A stretch of DNA of 64,000 nucleotides from Paracidovorax avenae ATCC 19860. Lineage in GTDB: Bacteria; Pseudomonadota; Gammaproteobacteria; Burkholderiales; Burkholderiaceae_C. The position numbers and the translations under genes are program-made. The stretch lies in NCBI RefSeq assembly GCF_000176855.2, contig NC_015138.1, forward strand, positions 2,666,001-2,730,000. Reading direction: 5' to 3'. The notes under the pieces are model-generated. The model ran no database searches. It saw only the letters and a list, made by a program, of their open reading frames with translations, and was not told the DNA's origin. Shown here piece by piece: positions 33,001-39,498 of the stretch; positions within the stretch are counted from its first letter, which is position 1; the number at the start of each line of letters is the position of its first letter.

Positions 33001-35123
33001 ACGCGCTGGGCAACCGCACGCGCACGCAGCTGCCGGCCGTGGTCAGCCGTGCAGGCCAAGCGGTGCTGCGGCGCAGCCTGAACTACCTGCACTACGGCTC
33101 GGGGCACCTGCACCAGATCAACCTGGGGCTGGCCGAGGAAAGGGCGCAGGAGGCATCGCCGGAAGCACCGCAGCAGGGATTGACGGGCGAAGCCGGCCAA
33201 GGCGATGCCCTGGCGGGCGTGCTGCCCGAACCGGTGCGCGAGGTGCACCGGCTCATCGCCGACATCGAGCGCGACGCGCTGCACCGGGAGGTGCTGCGCA
33301 CGCAGGGCACGCTGTCCACGCGTTACGCACTGGATGCGCTGGGCCGGCGCACGGGCAGCTGGACGCGCTCGGGGCTGGGGCTGCAGGACGCGGCGGGCGA
33401 GGACTGGCGCGGGGCGTGGCAGCAGCAGGTGGAGGCGCTCGCCCAGCGCGGCCCCTCGGCGGCGGTGGGGCTGCTCAAGCAGTACCGCTACGACGCGGTG
33501 GGCGAGCTGCGCGAGAGCGTGCACAGCCACAAGGGGCGCACGAGCTGGCGCTATGACGCCACGGGGCGGGTGGAGCAGGCGCTGCGCGCGGGCCCCGGGG
33601 CGCAGCCGGGCGCGGGCGTGCAGGGCCGCTCGGAAGAGGTGTTCCGCTACGACCCGGCGGGCAACCTGCTGGATGCGAGCCTCGCGTCGCGCATGGCGGC
33701 CAACGATGGAGGCCCTGGAGGCTCCGGCACGGGCTCCACGGGCTACCTGCGCGACAACCTGGTGCGGGTGTATGAGGACAAGCGCTTCGCCTACGACGGC
33801 TTCGCGCGGCTGCGCGAGAAGCGCATCGGGCGGCACACGGTGCAGCGCTTCGAGTGGGACGATGAAGACCAGTTGGTAGCGGTGGAGACCACGCGCCACC
33901 CGGGCACGGCCCAGGCCACGCGCCAGCGGGTGGAGTTCCGCTACGACGCGCTGGGCCGGCGCATCGCCAAGCAGGATGCGTTCGGGCGCACGGAGTTCAT
34001 CTGGGAGGGCATGCGGCTGATCGAGGAGCGGCGCGGCTCGAAGGTGGTGAGCTACGTGTACGAGCCGGGCAGTTACGTGCCGCTGGCGCGCATCGATGCG
34101 GATGGGCAGCGGCTGGAGGGCAGCGGGCACGGCGGGCTGGTGGGCAGCGCAGGAGCGGATGCTGCAGGCCCGGCAGGCACCCGAGGCCCTCCAGGCAGCC
34201 AAAGCAGCCGCCACGCCGCGCTGAACCCGATGGCCGCGCCCGGCAGCAGCGCGGCAGCGCATGCCGCTTCCGCTTCAGCCCAAGGACCGGCACACGCCCA
34301 TGCCCAGACCCCGTCCGAACCCCGCCTGCGCGCCAGTGCCCAGGTGAGCTACTTCCACAACGACCCCTCGGGCCTGCCGGAAGAGGTGACGGACGAAGCC
34401 GGCGAGGTGCGCTGGCGCGCGAGCTGGCGCACCTGGGGCAGCGCATTGGAGGAGCGCTGGGAGGCCGTGCGCATCGACGGCAGCGCCATTCCCGCGGTGC
34501 AGCAGCGGCACCGGGACGAGGACACGCTGGAGCAGAACCTGCGCCTGCAGGGCCAGTACCTGGACCGCGAGACGGGGCTGCACTACAACACCTTCCGGTA
34601 CTACGACCCGGATGTGGGGCGGTTCATCAGCCCGGATCCGATCGGGCTGGCGGGTGGGCTCAACCTGCAGCACTATGCGGTCAATCCGCTATCCTGGATC
34701 GATCCGCTTGGTCACGAAAAGTATGTAATTATTGGAGAAGGCCAAAGCGGTGTAAATGAATATGCAAGAATAATGTCTGAAAATCCAAAACTGAAAGGTC
34801 ATGAATTCAGGACGATTCAAGGTGACTGGAACCCGATGATGAAAAAGTCCGGAGCGAGTCGTTTGGAGTTCGGCAGTGCGGAATGGGAGCGCAAGGCGAT
34901 CCAGGTGAATATTGACTGGATCAAGGACAGACATGCCGAGGGGTATAAATTCATCGACATCGGAGAAGACAGCTCTCCAAACAGAAGTTCTTTCTACAAG
35001 GCAGAGAAGGAAACTCTCTCTGCGTTGGGTGTGAAGCCCATGAAGGGTAACTCCACCCACATTGCAGCAGCCCGGGCAGCTGCAAAACCCAGTGGAAGAC
35101 CGCCTTCCAAAACAGGATGCTGA
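30099..35123 (+). CDS. prePAAR-Rhs type VI effector with C-terminal toxin tip
   Basis: 1674 residues. Order: prePAAR motif MAAARQADEIGH (4-15), hydrophobic helices (about 36-75), PAAR domain (about 95-185), then a long Rhs/YD-repeat shell. The core ends with DPIGLAGG (from Asp1513) and WIDPLG (Asp1535-Gly1538), the region where Rhs proteins cleave themselves. The remaining 136 residues are the toxin tip, beginning HEKYVIIGEGQSGVNEYA and containing WERKAIQVNIDWIKDRH and KFIDIGEDSSPNRSSFYKAE. I recognise IDIG...SFY..E as a recurring polymorphic-toxin pattern but cannot assign its activity. GC falls sharply at the tip (22 of 60 bases G or C in 34741-34800). Confidence 0.93.
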   Translation: MGGMAAARQADEIGHVSVWARLARVGLRLASGMVETLLVAGVVALAAGVSVATMGCGAILACGLLAGFIGGATGWSDYKEKKIQEMTEDIGDLDITGTLGIRGAATVRINGRAAMRAVADAAVCRDHGQPNPNFIAEGSDSVFIETYPAARKGDKMMCAAQIASGSDDVLVGGNKTAYLEIADDRAWWETALEIGVGLAMGRGNFLGKVGCLALGAVVGMAGDALGRGFRALIGYPVHPATGGKVLDGSQDTDFVLPGPLGIAWRRFYSSHDHREGSLHGAGWSVPYEIELHVERPGAGAPPSRITYVNPQGRHIGLPDVEPGTALFNVGEGFTLGCTAGGHYEVGELDHVAYQFGPAPQEAGTHVLKLLRIRDRFGHWVGLRYDGERRLAGIADHLGRLLRLDYEPGSRRVVAIHLVQAAPGEQLGLLATYRYDAGGQLTQVQDRTRATVRRFAYAEGLMVRQEDAAGFACHYAWEDAAQASGPERQDGARGPDGRPLRDRRVVRHWTEDGENYAIAYGFDGGFDSGPASEAGGWTSATDQLGREERWQWDRWHNLTAYTNALGATWRLVWNERRELLSCTRPSGASTTFQYDDNGMQTGVVDPLGRLTRTLWDSRWFEPLRTTGPDGATWRYEYDRQGLLVQETAPDGGVTRYAYDAQGQVVQIEDALGGARTLQWNERGLLVRYTDCSGRTTRYGWDGWGQLQSVTDALGQQTQGVVDARGLLRSLRLPDGSSQGFEYDAGGRLVEHTDALSRGTRYGYNARGQLLWRRDAQGREIGAAHDGAHRLSALATENGGVYRFRYDDADRLVEEERLDGTRVGLEYDADGHVVAVVHHPARGDDVFHELETQAQDGTLREGPAARNAQVPRRTELQRDALGRLVQKRVGASVLRYRYDAGGRLVEASRWRRQAGEQAETPAGAEAETDNAPLELQHTTRFEYDALGRIVAEHAQDAASGQVHTLRHEHDALGNRTRTQLPAVVSRAGQAVLRRSLNYLHYGSGHLHQINLGLAEERAQEASPEAPQQGLTGEAGQGDALAGVLPEPVREVHRLIADIERDALHREVLRTQGTLSTRYALDALGRRTGSWTRSGLGLQDAAGEDWRGAWQQQVEALAQRGPSAAVGLLKQYRYDAVGELRESVHSHKGRTSWRYDATGRVEQALRAGPGAQPGAGVQGRSEEVFRYDPAGNLLDASLASRMAANDGGPGGSGTGSTGYLRDNLVRVYEDKRFAYDGFARLREKRIGRHTVQRFEWDDEDQLVAVETTRHPGTAQATRQRVEFRYDALGRRIAKQDAFGRTEFIWEGMRLIEERRGSKVVSYVYEPGSYVPLARIDADGQRLEGSGHGGLVGSAGADAAGPAGTRGPPGSQSSRHAALNPMAAPGSSAAAHAASASAQGPAHAHAQTPSEPRLRASAQVSYFHNDPSGLPEEVTDEAGEVRWRASWRTWGSALEERWEAVRIDGSAIPAVQQRHRDEDTLEQNLRLQGQYLDRETGLHYNTFRYYDPDVGRFISPDPIGLAGGLNLQHYAVNPLSWIDPLGHEKYVIIGEGQSGVNEYARIMSENPKLKGHEFRTIQGDWNPMMKKSGASRLEFGSAEWERKAIQVNIDWIKDRHAEGYKFIDIGEDSSPNRSSFYKAEKETLSALGVKPMKGNSTHIAAARAAAKPSGRPPSKTGC

Positions 35124-35124
35124 A

Positions 35125-35547
35125 ATGCTGGATTTTTCTGAAGATTGTTTTGCGACCTACATTCATCTCCCCATCCATCCGGATCGGGAGCCCATGATGA
35201 ATGATTATTATCGCCGTGTCCTGGGGTTTTCGGGTGAGTACAGTGAGTTCTGGGTGCGGGAAGACGGTTCACTGAGGCTTCAGTTCAAGGATGTGGAAAA
35301 TATCGATGAAATCAACAAGCTTCGCCCACCATCCCTGGCGAGCATCTTCATGCCAGGCGACTTCATCGGTCTTTGCGATCGCTGGGTGCGTGCTGGGGCG
35401 AAAATTGAACTGCTTCTCCTCGATCCGGTAGGGTTTACCGCTGTTGTCGTTGATCCTGCAATGAACCGTCTGGAGTTCAGGGGTGAAAGCAATTCCGGAA
35501 ATTCAGATGTCGATATGAGCAATTGGGATTTCTTCAGAAGGCTCTGA
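35125..35547 (+). CDS. VOC-fold protein, candidate Rhs immunity protein
   Basis: 140 residues. The ATG lies one base after the rhs stop, the usual place for an immunity gene. The sequence fits one VOC (glyoxalase/bleomycin-resistance) unit: YIHLPIHPDREPMMNDYYRR VLGF, then SLRLQF, and after a linker GLCDRWVRAGAKIELLLLD and VVVDPAMNRLEFRGE. The usual metal-ligand positions hold His and Glu. GC content is nearer that of the toxin tip than of the Rhs shell. Immunity function is inferred from position only; a stand-alone metabolic VOC enzyme is the alternative. Confidence 0.65.
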   Translation: MLDFSEDCFATYIHLPIHPDREPMMNDYYRRVLGFSGEYSEFWVREDGSLRLQFKDVENIDEINKLRPPSLASIFMPGDFIGLCDRWVRAGAKIELLLLDPVGFTAVVVDPAMNRLEFRGESNSGNSDVDMSNWDFFRRL

Positions 35548-35608
35548 TGGTAGGCTGTGAAAATATCTGCAAGCCGTATTTCTGATGCGAGGCACAGTTT
35601 GATTTTCG

Positions 35609-35986
35609 ATGATTTCTTTCATCTTTCCCAATATTTTTTTTCAAGACCCCGGGTTGCTGCTTCAATTCTACGTCGTGGAGCTGTCGCTTTTTGAGATTTC
35701 AGCTGATTATGGAATGAATTCACGCCTGATCGTCGCGAAGGAAAACCCGAACGTTGGATTGGTCATTTCCGAGGGGGATCCGGCCCCTGTCTCTTCCCGT
35801 CCTCTGTTTACCATGGTCGTTACGGAAATCGAGGCTCTTTTCCACAGGCTGGCGAATTTCAATTTCTCGACAGGGGCAGAATTGTTGACGAAGCAATCCC
35901 TCTTCGAGTGGCCTCTGGGCCAGAACATGACACTGAAGGATCCTGCGGGCAATATTTTTATTATCGAACGCCCTTACGCTGCCTGA
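35609..35986 (+). CDS. Second VOC-fold protein
   Basis: 125 residues, also VOC-like: IFFQDPGLLLQFYVVELSLF, NPNVGLVISEGD, TMVVTEIEALFHRLANF and MTLKDPAGNIFIIERPY. It starts 61 bp after the first VOC gene and is only distantly similar to it. The Shine-Dalgarno sequence is poor. Its stop codon (35984-35986) lies inside the IS target duplication; joining the flanks across the IS shows the stop was already present, so the gene is not truncated. Could be a second immunity gene, an orphan from an earlier toxin, or unrelated. Confidence 0.6.
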   Translation: MISFIFPNIFFQDPGLLLQFYVVELSLFEISADYGMNSRLIVAKENPNVGLVISEGDPAPVSSRPLFTMVVTEIEALFHRLANFNFSTGAELLTKQSLFEWPLGQNMTLKDPAGNIFIIERPYAA

Positions 35987-35987
35987 T
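35984..35987. repeat. Target-site duplication, left copy (TGAT)
   Basis: TGAT directly before the left inverted repeat; the matching copy is at 37274-37277. Four bp is within the range reported for IS5-family elements. Confidence 0.75.
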
Positions 35988-37273
35988 GGGAACCTCTCAA
36001 AACCCGGCCACTCCCTTGTTCACCGACAAGACCTGAGCCGTCCTCCTTGCCATGATCTCTCCTCGCAGCGCCTTGAAGTTCGATCTGTTTGCCGAGGCGT
36101 CGCGCCAGCATAAGAGAGATGAAGTGGGCGATCCGTTGCAGGTGATCGCGCGGCACATCGACTTCGCCGAGCTGGCGCGGCTGGTGGATGCACTCATCGA
36201 GCGCGGCGATGGCCGCAAGGGTGGTCGGCCGGCCTATCCCATCGAGGTGATGGTGCGCATCCTGGTCTTGAAGCGCCTGTACAACCTGTCGGACGAGCAG
36301 ATGGAATACCAGTTGCTGGACCGGGCGAGCTATCAGCGCTTTTGTCTGCTGCAAGACGCGATGAACGTGCCGGACCGCAACACGATCTGGCGCTTCGGCG
36401 AGCGGCTGGGCGTTGACGGGGCGACGGCGTTGTTCCAGGGTGTGGATGCGCAACTGCACCGCCATGGCTACATCGCCCGTGGCGGACAGGCCATCGATGC
36501 CACGCTGGTGCCCGCGCCCCGCCAGCGCCTGGACAGGCAGGAGCGCGAGGCCCTGGCCGAAGGCAGAACGCCCGATTGGAGCGAGGCCGAGCGCCGGCAA
36601 AAGGATGTGGACGCCACGCACACGAAGAAGCACGGCAAGGGCTACTTCGGCTACAAGCTCAGCGTGAGCGTGGACCTCAAGCACGGCTTCATCCGCAGGA
36701 TCGCCACGGGCACGGCCAGCGAGCATGACGGACACCACTTCGACGAGGTGCTGGACCTGCACAACACCGGGCGTGCAGTGCATACGGACAAGGCCTACGC
36801 GAGCCGGCAGCGCCAGCAGCTACTCAAGGTGCTGGGCTTGGTGGACGCGATGCAACGCAGGGCTCGGCCGGGCAAGCCACTGAGCGAGTGCCAGCAAAGG
36901 CGCAACCAGCGCATCGCAAAGAAGCGTGCCAAGGTGGAGCATGTGTTTGCCGGTCTCCGTCACCTGGGCGGCAAGTTCGTTCGCACGATCGGGCAGACCC
37001 GCGCCACGGTGGCGATGACGATGATGGCTGCCTGCTACAACCTCAAGCGCCTGGCGTCGTTCCTGCATCGGCAAGTGGATGCGTTCTTCAAGCCATCGGC
37101 TGCCAAGGCACGGGTGCGCCTGCAACCGTCAAAAGCGTGAGCCTTGCGGGGGGCAAAGGCCCCTGTACATGGGCTGCGTCCCACCCACCGAGCAGGTGTC
37201 CGAGCGCATTCGGGGCGCTGGAATCTGACGACACGCCGGAAAAACTGGCTGGTGGCGGTTGTGAGAGGCTCCC
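35988..37273 (+). mobile_element. Complete IS5-family insertion sequence
   Basis: 1286 bp bounded by 17-bp terminal inverted repeats, GGGAACCTCTCAAAACC (35988-36004) and the complement of GGGAGCCTCTCACAACC (37257-37273), matching at 15 of 17 positions. TGAT flanks both ends. One full-length transposase gene occupies most of it. Its GC-rich composition contrasts with the low-GC VOC genes. The intact ends suggest a recent insertion. Confidence 0.93.
36052..37140 (+). CDS. IS5-family transposase
   Basis: 362 residues. N-terminal DUF772-like domain (GRPAYPIEVMVRILVLKRLY, NLSDEQMEYQLLDRASYQRF) then the DDE catalytic domain: Asp in GGQAIDATLVP, Asp in VHTDKAYAS, Glu in KKRAKVEHVFAGLRHLGGK. Cuts and joins the element ends. 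Full length with no frameshift, so probably active. ATG 36052 is the first start inside the element. Confidence 0.95.
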   Translation: MISPRSALKFDLFAEASRQHKRDEVGDPLQVIARHIDFAELARLVDALIERGDGRKGGRPAYPIEVMVRILVLKRLYNLSDEQMEYQLLDRASYQRFCLLQDAMNVPDRNTIWRFGERLGVDGATALFQGVDAQLHRHGYIARGGQAIDATLVPAPRQRLDRQEREALAEGRTPDWSEAERRQKDVDATHTKKHGKGYFGYKLSVSVDLKHGFIRRIATGTASEHDGHHFDEVLDLHNTGRAVHTDKAYASRQRQQLLKVLGLVDAMQRRARPGKPLSECQQRRNQRIAKKRAKVEHVFAGLRHLGGKFVRTIGQTRATVAMTMMAACYNLKRLASFLHRQVDAFFKPSAAKARVRLQPSKA

Positions 37274-37628
37274 TGATGTGCCGAGGTCTGACAGGATTCT
37301 GCAGACAGCCTCCGTCGATTGGCAACGGCATCGCCCAACGCCGGGCATGTTGTCCAATACGAAAATCCAGTTCCGGATCGAATGGCAGCCACCTTCTGCG
37401 CACCGTTGCGTGCGTGAAGGTTTCCTTCTTCGGGTGCCCAATGTTTGTTCCGCAACATTGCCACCGTCAGCGCCATGATGTCTGGCGCGAGCCACCTCAT
37501 GCACGGCGCACCGGCAAGCTGCGCACGCTCAAAATGGCAGCGGCAGGAGATACTGCCGACCGATGGCGAAACCCGCTGATGAAGTCCCGTATCGCCTGTC
37601 ACCCCCCACAGCCCAGGAGTTCCTGTCC
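37274..37628. other. Region after the IS without a convincing gene
   Basis: 355 bp. The frames crossing it on both strands are short or lack recognisable domains. It is probably the former continuation of the low-GC stretch plus the upstream region of the next gene. A near-PIP sequence (TTCGG-N15-TCCGC, 37429-37453) has one mismatch and was not accepted. Confidence 0.4.
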
Positions 37629-38375
37629 ATGTCGTCATCCATTTCACCGGACCTCATTGCCGCCCTGGCCCCCACCGGCCGGCTCCGCGCCTCCATCAAC
37701 CTGGGCAACCCCCTGCTGGCCCACCGCAAGACCGATGGCGAGCCGGACGGGGTGTCCGTGGACTTGGCCCGTGCATTCGCCGGTCAGCTGGGCGTGGAGC
37801 CCGAATGGCTGGTCTTCGACAAGGCGGCCGAGTCGGTCCAGGCCGTCAGGCAGGGCCATGCAGATATCGGTTTCTTCGCGGTGGATCCTTTGCGCGGGGA
37901 GGGCATCGTCTTCACGGCGCCCTATGTGCTGATCGAAGGCGCGTACCTGGTGCGGCACGACTCGCCCATCCACGACAACGCGCAGGTGGACCAGGCCGGA
38001 ACGACGGTCACTGTGGGGCAGGGCAGTGCCTACGACCTTTTCCTTACGCGTGAACTGAAGGCTGCGCAGATCGTGCGCGCAGCCAATTCCCAGGCAGTGG
38101 TGGAAACCTTCCTGGCGCAATCGCTGGATGTGGCTGCGGGCGTGCGGCAGCAGCTGGAGGCCAATGCGCGCCAACACGCAGGGCTGCGCCTGCTGCCAGG
38201 GCGGTTCATGGTGATCCAGCAGGCCATGGGCCTGCCCGGCGGCCGGCCGGACGCGGCTGTGCGGTGCCTGCGGGATTTCGTGGAGGACATGAAAGCCCGG
38301 GGACTCGTGGCAGAAGCGCTGAAGCGGCATGGTGTCCAGGGCGCGTCGGTCGCTCCTGCGGCAGCGGCCACCTGA
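37629..38375 (+). CDS. Solute-binding protein family 3, no signal peptide
   Basis: 248 residues with the type 2 periplasmic-binding fold: RLRASINLGNPLLAHRKTDG, GVSVDLARAFAGQLGVEPEW, VRQGHADIGFFAVDPLRGEG, VFTAPYVLIEGAYLV. Such proteins usually feed amino-acid ABC transporters. Oddly, the ATG at 37629 begins MSSSISPDLIAALAPTG with no signal peptide, and the 22-residue upstream extension is not hydrophobic either. No permease or ATPase gene is adjacent. It may be cytoplasmic, acting as a sensor or cyclohydrolase-like enzyme, or its start may be lost. Confidence 0.8.
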   Translation: MSSSISPDLIAALAPTGRLRASINLGNPLLAHRKTDGEPDGVSVDLARAFAGQLGVEPEWLVFDKAAESVQAVRQGHADIGFFAVDPLRGEGIVFTAPYVLIEGAYLVRHDSPIHDNAQVDQAGTTVTVGQGSAYDLFLTRELKAAQIVRAANSQAVVETFLAQSLDVAAGVRQQLEANARQHAGLRLLPGRFMVIQQAMGLPGGRPDAAVRCLRDFVEDMKARGLVAEALKRHGVQGASVAPAAAAT

Positions 38376-38499
38376 TCCGCTGACGCCTGTATTTCCACTC
38401 CGACAGGCAGCTGGCCGACATCGGGCTGCTGTCCGTACCGACAGGCAGGTGGAGCCGTGACGCGGCAGCATCGGTGTTTTGCCTCCAAGGAGAACCGCC

Positions 38500-38976
38500 G
38501 TGCGATTCCTGTCGCTCCGTCATCCCGTCCCTTCCCCTTTCCGCGCCCGTCTTGCCCTGGCGGCCGTGATGCTGGCCTGTTCGGCATCCGGGCCCGCCCT
38601 GGCCCAGCAGACTGCGAAGCAGCCCGCGACTGCCTCGGCGCCCCTGCCGGAAAAAAAGACCCAGGATGCCTTGCGCTACACCTGCGGCGGTATCGGCCTG
38701 GACGAGTCCACTGCCATGCGTGCCGCGATGAAGTACCATCCCCTGTCGCTGCTGTTCGCGGCGGGTGGTGGCGACTACCTGGCGGACGTGCAGGTGAAAC
38801 TGGTTCCCCAGGGCTGGGGCGATGCCGGGGCGCTTTCCTTCACCGCCACGGGCCCGGTCTGCCTGCTGGACCTGCCGGCGGGCAGCTATGAGGTGGAGGC
38901 CACGTCCGCCGGCAAGCAGAAGCGCCAGACGGTGATGGTGGACAAGGAGCCGAAAACGCTGGACTTCCGGTTCTGA
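38500..38976 (+). CDS. Exported carboxypeptidase-regulatory-like protein
   Basis: 158 residues from GTG 38500, preceded by AAGGAG 7 nt upstream, which outweighs an upstream TTG. The N terminus has a signal peptide (RARLALAAVMLACSASGPALAQ) with likely cleavage after ALA. The mature part contains RYTCGGIGLDESTAMRA and a small beta-sandwich (DVQVKLVP, VCLLDLPAGSYEVEATSAG) like carboxypeptidase-regulatory domains. Periplasmic or outer-membrane location is likely; function unknown. Confidence 0.75.
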   Translation: MRFLSLRHPVPSPFRARLALAAVMLACSASGPALAQQTAKQPATASAPLPEKKTQDALRYTCGGIGLDESTAMRAAMKYHPLSLLFAAGGGDYLADVQVKLVPQGWGDAGALSFTATGPVCLLDLPAGSYEVEATSAGKQKRQTVMVDKEPKTLDFRF

Positions 38977-38982
38977 CGCCTG

Positions 38983-39498
38983 TCACCGCACTGTCAGCAG
39001 GTGCTGGACGATCTTCTCCCATTCCCCGGGCTCGACGGGGGTGATGGACAGGCGATTGCCGCGTTGGAGCACGCGCATGCCCGCCAGTGCCGGGTGTTCC
39101 CGCAGTTCGGCCAGGCCGACCAGGCGGGTTTTGCGCAGCGCCTGCACATCCAGCAGCAGCCACCGGGGTCGGGCGGGCGTGGACTTGGGGTCGTAGTAGG
39201 GCGACGCCGGATCGAATTGCGTCGGATCGGGCCGCGTGCCCGAGGCGACGCGCGCGATGCCGGCGATGCCCGGCTCGGGGCAGCTGGAGTGGTAGAACAA
39301 CACCCCGTCGCCCACCTGCATCGCATCGCGCATGAAATTGCGCGCCTGGTAATTGCGCACGCCGGTCCAGGGCACCGTGGCACCGGGCGCCGCCAGCGCA
39401 TCGTCGATGGAGCATTCATCCGGTTCGGACTTCATGAGCCAGTAACGGGGCGCGCCTGGTTCGGCACTGTCGTCGGAGGTGGGGGCGGGCGCTGTCAT
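38983..39498 (-). CDS. EVE-domain protein
   Basis: 171 residues. The EVE fold (PUA-like) binds modified bases: PRYWLMKSEPDECSIDD, TVPWTGVRNYQARNFMRD, MQVGDGVLFYHSSC and GIAGIARV are the hallmark blocks, closest to the conserved single-domain EVE proteins. Its ATG overlaps the stop of the upstream SNF2 helicase gene by 4 bp, so the two are probably translated together. Ligand in this group is not known with certainty. Confidence 0.9.
   Translation of the reverse strand: MTAPAPTSDDSAEPGAPRYWLMKSEPDECSIDDALAAPGATVPWTGVRNYQARNFMRDAMQVGDGVLFYHSSCPEPGIAGIARVASGTRPDPTQFDPASPYYDPKSTPARPRWLLLDVQALRKTRLVGLAELREHPALAGMRVLQRGNRLSITPVEPGEWEKIVQHLLTVR

Noticed and set aside
30099..34700. Tandem repeats suggesting a CRISPR or satellite array
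   Set aside because: The repetition is the protein-level YD repeat of the Rhs shell; DNA copies are diverged and there are no spacers.
37429..37453. PIP-like sequence TTCGG-N15-TCCGC before the solute-binding gene
   Set aside because: One half-site has a mismatch in the conserved TTCG and no -10 was found at the right distance.
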